Part shown: positions 24,872-34,381 of the stretch, one piece after another
Numbering within the stretch: the stretch's first letter is position 1
How the letters are laid out: every line of letters starts with the position of its first letter
Source of the DNA: Chryseobacterium geocarposphaerae
Lineage (GTDB): Bacteria > Bacteroidota > Bacteroidia > Flavobacteriales > Weeksellaceae
Length of the DNA stretch: 64,000 nucleotides
Assembly: GCF_002797535.1 (NCBI RefSeq)
Contig: NZ_PGFD01000002.1
Span: 310,001-374,000, forward strand
Reading direction: 5' to 3'
Notes under the pieces: model-generated
Seen by the model: only the letters and a program-made list of their open reading frames with translations
Databases searched by the model: none
What the model was told of the DNA's origin: nothing
Position numbers and translations under genes: made by a program

Positions 24872-25795
24872 ATGAAAAAACTAACCTATCTTACATTCTC
24901 ACTTTTCTCTATATTTTCTTTCGCACAAGAAGTTTCCAGGGAAAGAATCAACACCGTTCTGGCTACATTGGCTTCAGATGAAATGAAAGGTCGTGAAATC
25001 GGAACCCAGGAAAATGAAAACGCAGCCAATTACATAGCCAAACTCTTCAAAGAAAACAATCTGGAATATTGCACCGGAAATTCTTACCTGGTTCCATTTA
25101 ATTATAAAGGAAAAACAGTCTATAATGTTTGCGGAGTAAAAAAGGGGAAGACAGATAAATACCTTGGTTTTTCAGGGCATTTTGATCATATAGGAACCAG
25201 CAATAAAAGCGGGGATAATATCTACAACGGAGCCGATGACGATGCAAGCGGAATTACTACATTGGTAGGAATTTCCGATTATTTTAAAAATGAAAAGCCT
25301 GAGTTTTCCATGGTGTTTATGGCTTTTAATGGGGAAGAAAAAGGAATGCTTGGCTCCAGAGCAATTTCCGAAGATAAAGCATTAGACAAAATTTATAACA
25401 ATATGACCGCTCTTTTCAATTTTGAAATGGTGGCTACAGAATCCCAGTTCGGGAAAAATGCATTATTCATGACAGGTGACGAGTTCTCCGATCTTGATGA
25501 GCTATTCAATAAAAATGCAGTGAATGGCTTAAAGATTCATCCTGATCCATATGCTTCGGAACAATTATTTTACAGATCAGACAACGTAAATTTTGTGAAA
25601 AAGAAAATTATTGCTCATTCTTTTTCAACGGTTGATATGACGAAAGCTTCTCATTATCATAATGAAAGTGACGATCTCCATGTGGTTGACTTTGAGAATC
25701 TGACTCAAATTATCAATAATCTTGGTAAAACTTTAAAGAAGATAAATCCCCAAAATTTTAATCCGAAATATAACGACAAAGTAAATTTCAATTAG
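24872..25795 (+). CDS. M28 family zinc aminopeptidase, exported
   Basis: This 307-residue protein has an N-terminal signal peptide (MKKLTYLTFSLFSIFSFAQ). The M28 metallopeptidase motifs follow: His in SGHFDHIGTS, the bridging Asp in NGADDDASGITTLVGI, the Glu-Glu pair in FNGEEKGMLGS, a later Asp or Glu in NFEMVA, and a final His in KASHYHNESDDLHVVDF. These ligate two zinc ions. It would cleave N-terminal residues from peptides in the periplasm or outside the cell. It is probably monocistronic; an ABC exporter gene with its own -7 box follows 52 bases later. Confidence 0.92.
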   Translation: MKKLTYLTFSLFSIFSFAQEVSRERINTVLATLASDEMKGREIGTQENENAANYIAKLFKENNLEYCTGNSYLVPFNYKGKTVYNVCGVKKGKTDKYLGFSGHFDHIGTSNKSGDNIYNGADDDASGITTLVGISDYFKNEKPEFSMVFMAFNGEEKGMLGSRAISEDKALDKIYNNMTALFNFEMVATESQFGKNALFMTGDEFSDLDELFNKNAVNGLKIHPDPYASEQLFYRSDNVNFVKKKIIAHSFSTVDMTKASHYHNESDDLHVVDFENLTQIINNLGKTLKKINPQNFNPKYNDKVNFN

Positions 25796-25819
25796 AAACG
25801 TCTTATCGTTTAAATTATG

Positions 25820-25827
25820 TAATTTTG
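25820..25827 (+). promoter_or_regulatory. -7 box of the ABC exporter gene
   Basis: TAATTTTG fits TAnnTTTG and lies 20 bases before ATG 25848. No clear -33 partner. Confidence 0.5.
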
Positions 25828-25847
25828 CTATCCAATTTTTTCATTGA

Positions 25848-27686
25848 ATGAATAAGTATCAAAAAATTTTAAAATTCGCAAGACCACACCAGAAATACAT
25901 TTATGGAAGTTTATTTTTCAATTTGTTGTATTCTGTATTCCAAATTGCTTCTTTAGGAACAATTTTGCCGGTTTTGGGAATGCTTTTCGGAACCATTGAG
26001 GCTAAAAAATATAGCCATCCACCTGTTTATTCGGGAAAAATTTTAGACTTTTTTTCTTACATAAAAGAATATGCCAATTACTATGTACAAACATTGGTTA
26101 CTGACTATGGAGCGCTTAAGGTACTGGCTTGGCTGTGTATCATCACTGCTTTTATGTTTTTACTGAGAAATCTTTTCAGATATTTGGGTTCATTTTTACT
26201 GATCAATTATCGTGTAGGAGTTACCAAAGACCTTCGTGGAGCTATGTACAGAAAGATTCTTTCTTTGCCGGTTTCTTTTTTTACAGAAAGCAGAAAAGGA
26301 GATTTAATGTCGCGTATGTCAAACGACGTGGGTGAAGTAGAAGGAAATATTTTGGGAAGTCTGGTAGAATTGATCAATGCACCATTTATGTTGATCAGTA
26401 CATTGGTAACACTATTCTTCCTGAGTACAGAAATGACACTTTTCTCACTGTTGGTATTACCCGTAATGGGAACCATGATTGCCTTAATCGGGAAAAGTTT
26501 AAAAAAGGATTCTCATGAAGCTCAAAACGAAATGGGAACCATTTTCTCTATTGTAGATGAAACATTGAAGTCCACAAAAGTAATTAAGATCTTCAGTGCA
26601 GAAAAAATAATGGACAACCGATTCATGCAGTCTATGCAAAGATGGATCAACAGCTCCATAAGATTGGGAAGAAAAAAGGAGCTTGCATCGCCAATGAGTG
26701 AGTTTCTAGGCTCAGTGACATTCTTAATTATCGCTTGGTATGGTGGGAAACAAATTATCGTAGAACAAAGCATTTCTCCTGCAGATTTCCTTGTATTTCT
26801 GGGTATTTTCTTCCAAATTTTACCTCCTGTTAAAAGTTTATCCCAGTCAATCTCCAATGTTCAGAAAGGAGAAGCATCTCTTGAAAGAGTTTTAGAAATC
26901 CTTGATGCAGATGTAAAAATTGATGAGGTAGCAGAACCTGTTGCAATTTCTACCCTGAATAATGCTATTGAATTTAATAATATTGGGTTCTATTACGATA
27001 AAGACCATACCATTCTTAAAAACTTCTCATTAAGTATTCCGAAAGGAAAAACCGTTGCGCTTGTTGGACAAAGTGGTAGTGGAAAAACAACCATTGCGAA
27101 CCTTTTAGCCAGATTTTATGATGTTTCCGAAGGCGAAATTTTAATTGACGGAGTTAATATTAAACATTTAAAACTAAAAGAATACCGCAAGTTATTAGGA
27201 ATGGTAACTCAAGAGTCCGTTTTATTCAACGATACTGTTTATAATAACATTTTGATGGGTAAACCTGATGCGACAAGAGAAGAGGTAATTGCAGCCGCGA
27301 AAATCGCCAATGCAGACTCATTCATCACCAATCTTCCTGATGGATATGATTCCAATATCGGAGACGACGGCGGAAAACTTTCCGGAGGTCAGAAACAAAG
27401 GGTTTCTATTGCGAGAGCCGTATTGAAAAATCCACCGATTATGATTCTGGATGAAGCCACTTCAGCATTGGATACAGAATCCGAAAGATTTGTTCAGGAT
27501 GCGTTGGAAAAAATGATGGAAAACCGAACATCCTTAGTCATTGCTCACCGTCTCTCAACAATTCAGAAAGCGGACTGGATCGTGGTAATGGAAAAAGGTG
27601 ATATTATGGAACAGGGAACTCATCACGATCTTATTGCCAAAAGAGGAGTGTATCACAAATTGGTTGAGCTTCAAAACTTTGATTAA
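25848..27686 (+). CDS. MsbA-like ABC exporter (fused permease and ATPase)
   Basis: This 612-residue half-transporter would act as a homodimer in the inner membrane. Residues 1-340 form the six-helix ABC membrane domain with coupling segments such as SFFTESRKGDLMSRMSNDV. Residues about 370-612 form the ATPase, with Walker A GQSGSGKTT, Q-loop VTQESVLFNDTV, signature LSGGQKQRVSIARA, Walker B IMILDEATSALD and the switch His in IAHRLSTI. The closest functional analogue is MsbA, the lipid A flippase, though multidrug export is equally compatible. A DUF1801 gene follows 22 bases downstream and is probably cotranscribed. Confidence 0.9.
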   Translation: MNKYQKILKFARPHQKYIYGSLFFNLLYSVFQIASLGTILPVLGMLFGTIEAKKYSHPPVYSGKILDFFSYIKEYANYYVQTLVTDYGALKVLAWLCIITAFMFLLRNLFRYLGSFLLINYRVGVTKDLRGAMYRKILSLPVSFFTESRKGDLMSRMSNDVGEVEGNILGSLVELINAPFMLISTLVTLFFLSTEMTLFSLLVLPVMGTMIALIGKSLKKDSHEAQNEMGTIFSIVDETLKSTKVIKIFSAEKIMDNRFMQSMQRWINSSIRLGRKKELASPMSEFLGSVTFLIIAWYGGKQIIVEQSISPADFLVFLGIFFQILPPVKSLSQSISNVQKGEASLERVLEILDADVKIDEVAEPVAISTLNNAIEFNNIGFYYDKDHTILKNFSLSIPKGKTVALVGQSGSGKTTIANLLARFYDVSEGEILIDGVNIKHLKLKEYRKLLGMVTQESVLFNDTVYNNILMGKPDATREEVIAAAKIANADSFITNLPDGYDSNIGDDGGKLSGGQKQRVSIARAVLKNPPIMILDEATSALDTESERFVQDALEKMMENRTSLVIAHRLSTIQKADWIVVMEKGDIMEQGTHHDLIAKRGVYHKLVELQNFD

Positions 27687-27708
27687 AAATATTTAAATCA
27701 TTTTAAAA

Positions 27709-28056
27709 ATGAATCCTATACAAGAGTACTTCTACAGAATCGATGAGCCTGAAAGAAGTACTCTTCTTTTTTTACGCAAAAAGATCCTCGAATCTGATCC
27801 AGACAATATCACGGAAACATTAAGCTTTGGATTGCCGTTTTTTAAGTATAAAAAGAAAATGCTGTGCTATTTGTATTATAGCAAAAAACACAAGAAGCAT
27901 TATATAAGTTTCTATCATGGGGACAAACTAAATCATCCTTTACTCCTACAGGAGGGCAGAAAGAGGTTTAAAATCCTTTTAATCGATGGGAATGAAGATT
28001 TGCCTTTAGATTTTATTTTAGGCTTAATTAATGAAGTAAAGCAATACATCAAATAA
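27709..28056 (+). CDS. DUF1801 family protein
   Basis: This 115-residue soluble protein has the DUF1801/YdhG-like layout: an N-terminal helix (IQEYFYRIDEPERSTLLFLR), then ETLSFGLPFFKYKKKMLCYL and KHYISFYHGDKL, ending in a helix (FILGLINEVKQYI). The family fold resembles frataxin-like or iron-binding small proteins in some structures, but function is not established. Lysine-rich surface patches occur around residues 45-70. It follows the ABC exporter by 22 bases and is closed by a terminator shared with the opposite gene. Confidence 0.8.
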   Translation: MNPIQEYFYRIDEPERSTLLFLRKKILESDPDNITETLSFGLPFFKYKKKMLCYLYYSKKHKKHYISFYHGDKLNHPLLLQEGRKRFKILLIDGNEDLPLDFILGLINEVKQYIK

Positions 28057-28088
28057 AATAAGAGAACCCCAATGGATTCTCTTATTTT
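28055..28088. terminator. Bidirectional terminator
   Basis: The stem AAAATAAGAGAA / TTCTCTTATTTT around CCCCAATGGA separates the convergent DUF1801 and PNGase F-like genes. Confidence 0.85.
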
Positions 28089-28105
28089 ATTTGACAGATA
28101 TTAGA

Positions 28106-29434
28106 TTATTTCTTAATGATCTTATGTTTAAATTGGGTTCCTCCTTCCAACGTAATATCCAGCAAATATGTCCCGGCAGAATACGGAGTCATATCCACCT
28201 TAGAATCTTTTACCTCATTTAATTTTCTTCCGTCTAAAGAATAGACAAGAATATTCTTCACTTTTTTATCCGATCTTATGTTTACAAAATCTGCAGTAGG
28301 ATTAGGATAAATTGACACATCTATGGTAGAAACATCTTTCACAGACAAAAGCTGATTATTGCTTTGCATATAAATAGAAAGAACTATCCTTCCATCCTGT
28401 CCGTAAAAAACAGCAGTCGGAACTTCATACTTTAGTACATGACTTCCAGCAGTAAGCGTAGGAGATGTAAAACTTCTGATTGGTACGGAATCTCCGGGAC
28501 ACCAGTTATTCCAAGAAGTCCACCAAGCCGTAGTTTTTACAGATGTTCCGTATATTCCATTTCCTTGCGTGTTGTACATTCGGTACGGTTCACAGGATTT
28601 TCCACCCGGAGTAAAAGTTAGAACCTGGGCATTATCTAATGAAACCTGATTTTGCCTTCTTACATATTCCTCTCCATTGGTATTGGCTCCATGGGGTGTG
28701 GAAATTATGAAAAACTTAGCGTTATCCGTGCTTTGGTTTACATTAAAATTAACCAACCTTACTGTTTCTCCGGCTTGGTCCGTATTATTATAATTATTCA
28801 ACTCATTGGAGTCTAATAGCGGAAGCAGATTATTATACGAAGTAGTAACTGAAGGATCATTATACGTTACAAAATTCAGAGTGCCCTCAAAAACATCATT
28901 TCTCCCCGAACAGCCTACTACCTGGGTATTGGCTGCATAAGGAACTCCAAAAACATCAAGCTCCACATAAATATCATACGTATTTCGTAAAGTTACATTA
29001 CTGAACACCGCATACAGATTATCTACTTCATAAGTGTACGGAACTGTAGTTGGAGAAATATTTTTATTCATGAAAGGAGTAATATACCTCCCTATTTCAA
29101 ATCTTTTCACTCCTGTATCACTCAATGTATAAGTTGCCTGATTTTTGGGAACTAAGGCAATATGTACACCTCCTATTCGGTCATAATTATCGCAGAGCGC
29201 TCCGATATTTACATTCATCTGAATTTTATTCTGAAAAGAATTCAGTTCAGTATCACTTAGTTTTCTGGCATATCTGTAATTCGCCAATCGAATTGTATTT
29301 GCCGGAACCGGATTGGAAACATTTGCAGCATATCCGTCGTAAAAAACAACCTGTGAAAAGACATTTATAGTAGTCTGTGCTGCCATTTTAAAAAAGCCGG
29401 CAAAGAGCATTAAAGGAAATAGAATTTTTTTCAT
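28106..29434 (-). CDS. PNGase F-like secreted glycosidase with T9SS sorting domain
   Basis: The 442-residue protein has a signal peptide (to KMAAQ, residue 20). The N-terminal PNGase F-like beta domain carries CDNYDRIGGVHI with Asp85, then FEIGRYITP and YDIYVELD with Glu158. The second domain has NGEEYVRRQNQVSL with Glu256 and the pair Cys281/Cys312 around CEPYRMY and NNWCPGDSVPIR. These align by eye with Elizabethkingia PNGase F (catalytic Asp60, supporting Glu206 and Glu118). Two of the three disulfides of PNGase F are missing. Residues from about 370 form a T9SS type A sorting domain (VSIYPNPTADFVNI ending HKIIKK), so export to the surface is expected. Actual N-glycan cleavage is unproven. 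Confidence 0.8.
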   Translation of the reverse strand: MKKILFPLMLFAGFFKMAAQTTINVFSQVVFYDGYAANVSNPVPANTIRLANYRYARKLSDTELNSFQNKIQMNVNIGALCDNYDRIGGVHIALVPKNQATYTLSDTGVKRFEIGRYITPFMNKNISPTTVPYTYEVDNLYAVFSNVTLRNTYDIYVELDVFGVPYAANTQVVGCSGRNDVFEGTLNFVTYNDPSVTTSYNNLLPLLDSNELNNYNNTDQAGETVRLVNFNVNQSTDNAKFFIISTPHGANTNGEEYVRRQNQVSLDNAQVLTFTPGGKSCEPYRMYNTQGNGIYGTSVKTTAWWTSWNNWCPGDSVPIRSFTSPTLTAGSHVLKYEVPTAVFYGQDGRIVLSIYMQSNNQLLSVKDVSTIDVSIYPNPTADFVNIRSDKKVKNILVYSLDGRKLNEVKDSKVDMTPYSAGTYLLDITLEGGTQFKHKIIKK

Positions 29435-29571
29435 TCAAACCTAAATTTTATGATTTTGCAACAAAAATACAATTTTGAATAAAAATAAACAAGGTTAAAC
29501 ATTTAAATATATTAAAAAATATAATTCGTTGAAATATAATTTACATTTTAATAAATCAAACTTATTTAAAC

Positions 29572-29606
29572 AAAAAAGACCGCTTCTTCCGAAACAGTCT
29601 TTTTTA
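29572..29606 (-). terminator. Terminator after psd
   Basis: The imperfect stem AAAAAAGAC / GTCTTTTTT around about 15 bases lies 16 bases past the minus-strand psd stop codon, with an A tract that reads as a U run in the transcript. Confidence 0.65.
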
Positions 29607-29621
29607 ATATTTTGATAAATC

Positions 29622-30275
29622 TTAATCTTTTAGTTTGGCGATCACATCTAAACCTCCTTTAGTAATATCACCTATCTTGCAGATGATTTCAGTATCCAGA
29701 GGCAGGAAAACGTCCATTCTTGAACCGAATTTGATAAACCCAAACTCATGTCCTGCTTTTGCTGCATCTCCTTCATTACAATAGAAAACAATTCTTCTCG
29801 CTACATATCCTGCAATTTGTCTGAAAACCACTTTATGGTTTGTTAAAGTTTCGACAGCAACTGTTGTTCTTTCGTTTTCTGTGGAAGATTTCTCGTGCCA
29901 GGCTACCAGATACTTTCCAGGATGATATTTCTTGTAAATTACGTTTCCTGATACAGGATATCTACAAATATGAACATTTAGCGGAGACATGAAGATAGAA
30001 ACCTGAATTGCTTTTCCCTTAATAAATTCATCTTCGTCCACTTCTTTGATCATCACCACCTTACCGTCAACCGGCGCTATCACATTTTCTCTGTGATCTA
30101 AAATGTTACGATCAGGAACCCGGAAAAACCAAAATACCAAACTATATATTACCAACAAAGGCAGAATAATAAGTAACGACCAGATTTTAAGGAAATAAAT
30201 AGCTAATACGCCTAATATGACGAACAATATGGTAGCTACTGTAATTGTTCCTTTCGACTCTTTGTGTAATTTCAT
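29622..30275 (-). CDS. psd: Phosphatidylserine decarboxylase family protein
   Basis: This enzyme converts phosphatidylserine to phosphatidylethanolamine in the inner membrane. The 217-residue protein is of the short bacterial/archaeal-like type, with two N-terminal membrane helices (about 12-48). The pyruvoyl-forming self-cleavage site is in FIKFGSRMDVFLP, where cleavage between Gly and Ser would make the alpha and beta chains. Earlier motifs are NVIAPVDGKVV and SIFMSPLNVHICRYPVSG. Its start overlaps the cdsA stop codon by four bases, so translation is coupled to the enzyme that makes CDP-diacylglycerol, the precursor two steps earlier. Confidence 0.93.
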   Translation of the reverse strand: MKLHKESKGTITVATILFVILGVLAIYFLKIWSLLIILPLLVIYSLVFWFFRVPDRNILDHRENVIAPVDGKVVMIKEVDEDEFIKGKAIQVSIFMSPLNVHICRYPVSGNVIYKKYHPGKYLVAWHEKSSTENERTTVAVETLTNHKVVFRQIAGYVARRIVFYCNEGDAAKAGHEFGFIKFGSRMDVFLPLDTEIICKIGDITKGGLDVIAKLKD

Positions 30276-31156
30276 GAGATTATATAAATAAATTTAGCTA
30301 AAATAAAGTACAAATATACGACAGGAACACAGATTAAAAAACTATCCAGCCTATCTAATACTCCACCATGCCCCGGAATGATATTTCCACTGTCTTTTAC
30401 ACCGAAATTTCTCTTCAGCTGACTTTCCACCAAATCTCCCAATGGAGCGAATGCAGCCACCAAAAAACCTACGATCATCCAGTTCCCCCGAAGATCAGGA
30501 TGATAATGTTCTATAAAATAAGATAAAACCAATGTCAGTACTACTCCACCAATATAGCCTTCCCATGTTTTTTTAGGAGAGATTTTAGGAGCCATTTTAT
30601 GTTTTCCGAAAAATTTCCCGGTTAGGTAAGCAAAAGTATCGCTGCTCCATATCAAAATAAAAAGAAATAGCACTTCTAAAGAAAATGTATCGTCGTAAGA
30701 GGTAAATTTCGGAAGTCCCAATGCGAAAGAGAAAGGGAGAGCTATATAGATCACTGTAAAAATCAGTTTTCCGCTGTCATAGTATAATTCACTTGAAAAC
30801 TTAAATAAGGTAACCACAGCGATTAAAATTAGAACAATCGCCAATATTTCGCTTAATCTGAAATCAAAAAAGAAACCATAGTTAAAATATCGCTTAGAAA
30901 AGAGATAAAAGATAAATGCAATAAGAGGCAGCACCACCCATTTTTCATATCCGTTGCCAAACTGCATAATTTTTACGCATTCCCAGGTTCCTACAAGCAT
31001 TAAAAATGTAATCAGTCCGTAATAAAGATATTGTTGTTTAACCAAATCCGGAGAAATAGAATTAATCAGTTTCGCTCCCAATGGAGTAACACATAAAACA
31101 ATAATTGCAACATATACAATTCCGGAAAGGGTTCGTTGAATAAGGTTTTTGTCCAA
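30272..31156 (-). CDS. cdsA: Phosphatidate cytidylyltransferase
   Basis: This is CDP-diacylglycerol synthase, which activates phosphatidic acid with CTP for phospholipid synthesis. The 294-residue protein has about eight membrane helices. The family signature lies in the last third: SDTFAYLTGKFFGKHKMAP, SPKKTWEGYIGG, and PLGDLVESQLKRNFGVKDSG followed by PGHGGVLDRLDS, with the metal-binding aspartates. It overlaps psd by four bases and starts 25 bases after the LUD gene, forming a lipid-synthesis operon. Confidence 0.95.
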   Translation of the reverse strand: MDKNLIQRTLSGIVYVAIIVLCVTPLGAKLINSISPDLVKQQYLYYGLITFLMLVGTWECVKIMQFGNGYEKWVVLPLIAFIFYLFSKRYFNYGFFFDFRLSEILAIVLILIAVVTLFKFSSELYYDSGKLIFTVIYIALPFSFALGLPKFTSYDDTFSLEVLFLFILIWSSDTFAYLTGKFFGKHKMAPKISPKKTWEGYIGGVVLTLVLSYFIEHYHPDLRGNWMIVGFLVAAFAPLGDLVESQLKRNFGVKDSGNIIPGHGGVLDRLDSFLICVPVVYLYFILAKFIYIIS

Positions 31157-31181
31157 AATTTAAAATTTAGAAAGTTGATGC

Positions 31182-31763
31182 TTAATCTTCAAGCAGCAAT
31201 AAAAACAACTTCGTATTAGAATTAGAAGAAGTGTCCATTTTTGATTGATTACCGCTGATTGAAGTCAGATTTTTGATGTTACCATTTCTTTTGATCTTTC
31301 CCATCGCATCATTGAGGTTATTTACTATCTGAGAAACATTTGCGATGATGATAATTTTGCTTGGTAACCTTGAAGAGTGATAATGAAGAATATTATTATG
31401 GGACAGCATTATTCTCCCGTCGTAAGCAATAAGATATTCGCAGGTAATAAAAGCACAGTCGTTAGAAGATTCCAGATCCGGAGTATAAGGAGCCTTTACA
31501 ACATTTAAAAAATTCTGAAGCTCTTTATCCCAGCAAAAAAGATTGGTAATCCCCTCTATTTTAATGATTTGATTTAAAGTCTGTAACGCTTCTCCTTCAT
31601 CTGCACAATAATTAAAAAAACCTCCCGAATGCGTAAACAATTGCGCAAACTTATAATCAAGATCCGCATTTTTCAACGAATCTCCAAGTTTCTCCAGGCT
31701 CTGTTTATCCTCTTCCTCAGGCTGGTTGGTAAGTTTGCTTACAATCTTCTTGAATAAATTCAA
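31182..31763 (-). CDS. LUD domain-containing protein
   Basis: This 193-residue cytosolic protein matches the LUD (LutB/LutC-type) fold: FAQLFTHSGGFFNYCADEGE, CAFITCEYLIAYDGRIML, HYHSSRLPSKIIIIANVS and a terminal KLFLLLLED. LutC-type proteins take part in lactate oxidation complexes, but stand-alone Bacteroidetes members with this gene neighbourhood (ftsH before, cdsA after) have no proven function. There is no iron-sulfur motif. A hairpin terminator separates it from ftsH, so it probably begins the LUD-cdsA-psd transcript. Confidence 0.82.
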   Translation of the reverse strand: MNLFKKIVSKLTNQPEEEDKQSLEKLGDSLKNADLDYKFAQLFTHSGGFFNYCADEGEALQTLNQIIKIEGITNLFCWDKELQNFLNVVKAPYTPDLESSNDCAFITCEYLIAYDGRIMLSHNNILHYHSSRLPSKIIIIANVSQIVNNLNDAMGKIKRNGNIKNLTSISGNQSKMDTSSNSNTKLFLLLLED

Positions 31764-31842
31764 CTTAATCTATTTTTAGTCAACTTTATACAAAAATAGA
31801 AAATAAATCATAATAGATTCCAAAAATATGGTTATAAATATG

Positions 31843-31876
31843 AAAAAACCTGACAATTTAGAGTTGCCAGGTTTAA
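31843..31876 (-). terminator. Terminator after ftsH
   Basis: Read on the minus strand, AAACCTGGCAACTC / loop / TTGTCAGGTTTTTT forms an imperfect stem with a U run, about 20 bases past the ftsH stop codon. Confidence 0.8.
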
Positions 31877-31897
31877 ACTTATTTATTTTTTAAGATT

Positions 31898-33910
31898 TTA
31901 TAGTTGAGAAGAGCTTTCAGGAGCCTGAATTTCGCTTTCCTCTTCTTTATCTTTAATTTCTATTTCTTCTGTATTTTCTTTCCCATTAGGAATAGTATTT
32001 GTTACAGGCTTTTCCGTTAATTCCGGGTCCCAAGCTCTTTTTCCGAATACTTCTTCTAAATCTTCACGGAAAATTACTTCTTTTTCCAACAGTTTGTTTG
32101 CCAAAGCATCCAGTTTATCTTTATTTTCAGTCAGAATCTGAACCGCTCTGTCATATTGATTTTCGATAATTGCTTTAATTTCAATATCGATTTTTTTCGC
32201 CGTTTCTTCAGAATAAGGTTTTCCGAAAGAATATTCAGACTGGCCTGAACTGTCATAATAAGAAATATTACCGATGTTCGGACTCAAACCATAAATCGTA
32301 ACCATTGCCTGAGCTCTCTTCGTAACACTTTCCAGGTCAGAAAGCGCCCCTGTAGAGATATTGTTAAAAATAACCTGTTCTGCAGCTCTACCTCCTAATG
32401 TTGCACACATTTCGTCCAGCATTTGCTCGGTTGTTGTCAATTGTCTTTCTTCAGGCAAATACCAAGCCGCCCCTAATGAACGTCCTCTCGGCACAATTGT
32501 TACTTTCAACAATGGTGAAGCATGCTCAACCAACCATGAAATAGTAGCGTGACCAGCTTCGTGATAAGCCACTCTCTTTTTTTCTGATGGCTTAATGGCT
32601 TTATTTTTCTTTTCAAGACCTCCAATAATTCTGTCTACAGCATCAAGGAAATCCTGTTTCGTTACCGAAGTATGATTATTTCTTGCAGCAATTAATGCTG
32701 CCTCATTACAAACATTTGCAATATCCGCTCCACTGAATCCAGGTGTTTGCTTTGCCAAGAATTCTCTGTCTACATTATCATCAAGCTTGATTTTTTTCAA
32801 GTGAACATCAAAAATCTGTCTTCTTTCATGCAGTTCCGGAAGGTCTACATAAATGGAACGGTCAAAACGACCTGCTCTCATTAAAGCTTTATCCAAAATA
32901 TCCGCTCTGTTGGTTGCAGCCATTACGATAACATTCGTATCGGTTCCGAAACCATCCATTTCAGTCAATAACTGGTTCAATGTATTTTCTCTTTCGTCGT
33001 TTCCGCCTGAGAAATTGTTTTTACCTCTTGCACGACCAATTGCATCAATCTCATCAATGAAAATAATAGCAGGAGATTTTGCCTTAGCCTGAGCAAATAA
33101 ATCTCTTACTCTCGAAGCTCCTACCCCTACAAACATTTCTACGAAATCTGAACCTGAAAGCGAGAAGAAAGGTACTTTAGCTTCACCGGCAACCGCTTTT
33201 GCCAATAAAGTTTTACCCGTTCCCGGAGGCCCTACTAAAAGTACACCTTTAGGAATTTTACCTCCTAATTTTGTGTATTTTTCAGCATTTTTCAAGAAAT
33301 CTACCACTTCCTGTACTTCTTCTTTCGCCCCTTCTAATCCCGCAACATCCTTGAACGTTACCTGTATTCTTTCTTTTTCGTCAAAAAGCTTAGCTTTAGA
33401 TTTCCCGATAGAGAAAATTTGCCCTCCAGGTCCACCTCCGCTTCCCATTTTTCTGAAAAGGAAGAAATAAAATATTCCTAAGATTGTAATCCAGATTAAT
33501 GCCTGAACAAGAATTTCCATCATTGGATTTTTTCCTGTTCCGTAGTCTTTTGTAGTTGCTAAAGCCGGATTAGCAGCTTTTACCTGATCAAATTTTTGTA
33601 AAAAAAGCTGAAGATCTCCATATTTAACCGTAAAATCAGCTTTCGGAGCTACTGAAAAGGCAGCAAGAGGATCATTTTCTTTTGATTTGTCCACCGTTGC
33701 TGTTTTCGCCGCTTTTGTAAGGAATACATCCGCTCTTTCAGTATCTTTATAAATTATAATGTTCTGAACTTTTCCCGCCTGCATTTCTCTGAAGAAAGCA
33801 TCTTCATCCATAGATTTTGCACCGTCTCCTCCTAAAAAATTGGAGCCAACGAATAACAAAAGAGCAATGATTATTATTGGAAAAAACCAGTTAAATCCCT
33901 TATTGTTCAT
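31898..33910 (-). CDS. ftsH: ATP-dependent zinc metalloprotease FtsH
   Basis: This is the membrane-anchored AAA+ protease that degrades misfolded and regulatory membrane proteins. The 670-residue protein has two membrane helices (about 9-25 and 133-151) around a periplasmic domain. The AAA module has Walker [14 protein letters not shown], Walker [13 protein letters not shown] and the second region of homology [20 protein letters not shown]. The zinc site is [10 protein letters not shown] with a downstream Asp in the SDLE segment. The C-terminus is an acidic Glu/Lys-rich tail of about 40 residues, common in Bacteroidetes. rsfS lies 16 bases upstream in the same direction, so the two are cotranscribed. 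Confidence 0.96.
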   Translation of the reverse strand: MNNKGFNWFFPIIIIALLLFVGSNFLGGDGAKSMDEDAFFREMQAGKVQNIIIYKDTERADVFLTKAAKTATVDKSKENDPLAAFSVAPKADFTVKYGDLQLFLQKFDQVKAANPALATTKDYGTGKNPMMEILVQALIWITILGIFYFFLFRKMGSGGGPGGQIFSIGKSKAKLFDEKERIQVTFKDVAGLEGAKEEVQEVVDFLKNAEKYTKLGGKIPKGVLLVGPPGTGKTLLAKAVAGEAKVPFFSLSGSDFVEMFVGVGASRVRDLFAQAKAKSPAIIFIDEIDAIGRARGKNNFSGGNDERENTLNQLLTEMDGFGTDTNVIVMAATNRADILDKALMRAGRFDRSIYVDLPELHERRQIFDVHLKKIKLDDNVDREFLAKQTPGFSGADIANVCNEAALIAARNNHTSVTKQDFLDAVDRIIGGLEKKNKAIKPSEKKRVAYHEAGHATISWLVEHASPLLKVTIVPRGRSLGAAWYLPEERQLTTTEQMLDEMCATLGGRAAEQVIFNNISTGALSDLESVTKRAQAMVTIYGLSPNIGNISYYDSSGQSEYSFGKPYSEETAKKIDIEIKAIIENQYDRAVQILTENKDKLDALANKLLEKEVIFREDLEEVFGKRAWDPELTEKPVTNTIPNGKENTEEIEIKDKEEESEIQAPESSSQL

Positions 33911-33926
33911 TTATACTTTTTAAAAT

Positions 33927-34295
33927 TTAAAATTCATTCTCAATTTTTGTGATTTTGGCATCTCCCCAAAGTTCCTCAATATCATAGTACTCACGTACTT
34001 GTTTTTGGAAAATGTGAACCACCACAGAAACGTAGTCTACCAAAACCCACATTGCATTTTCTGTACCTTCTACATGCCATGGTCTTTCTTTAAGCTCGTT
34101 TCTTACTTTTTTCTCAACACTTCCTGCCAAAGCAGCAACCTGTGTATTCGAGTTTCCGCTACATATCACAAATGTCTCAGCTACAGAGTTTTCGATATTG
34201 GAAAGATCAAAGATCATAATATCTTCACCCTTTACATCCTGGATAGCCTCAACGATTTTATCTAATAATTCTTGTTTTTCTGCTGTTTTATTCAT
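33927..34295 (-). CDS. rsfS: Ribosome silencing factor RsfS
   Basis: RsfS binds ribosomal protein uL14 and blocks subunit joining when nutrients are low. The 122-residue protein has the expected length and motifs: GEDIMIFDLSNIENSVAETF, VICSGNSNTQVAALAGSVEK, WHVEGTENAMWVLVDYVSVV and VHIFQKQVREYYDIEELWGD. It is the first gene before ftsH. A minus-strand TAAATTTG box (34322-34315) lies 19 bases before the ATG. Confidence 0.94.
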   Translation of the reverse strand: MNKTAEKQELLDKIVEAIQDVKGEDIMIFDLSNIENSVAETFVICSGNSNTQVAALAGSVEKKVRNELKERPWHVEGTENAMWVLVDYVSVVVHIFQKQVREYYDIEELWGDAKITKIENEF

Positions 34296-34314
34296 TAAAA
34301 AATACTATAATCTG

Positions 34315-34322
34315 CAAATTTA
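34315..34322 (-). promoter_or_regulatory. -7 box of rsfS-ftsH
   Basis: TAAATTTG on the minus strand, 19 bases before the rsfS start codon; no clear -33 element. Confidence 0.5.
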
Positions 34323-34345
34323 TTGTTTTTCTTTTACTTTAGCCT

Positions 34346-34358
34346 TACTTTTACCCCC
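34346..34358 (+). promoter_or_regulatory. TACTTTTACCCCC motif upstream of birA
   Basis: This 13-mer is identical to the one upstream of the secreted nuclease gene (18765-18777) and is again followed by T. It ends 23 bases before the birA ATG and may be a variant -7 element with a C-rich transcription start. Confidence 0.35.
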
Positions 34359-34381
34359 TTAATGTCTTAAAGTTTTCTTAA

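Noticed and set aside
34354..34380. CCTTAATGTCTTAAAG string resembling the GxxExxY repeat arm
   Set aside because: Only a partial match of about a dozen AT-rich bases, single-sided and without a partner arm; chance similarity is likely.
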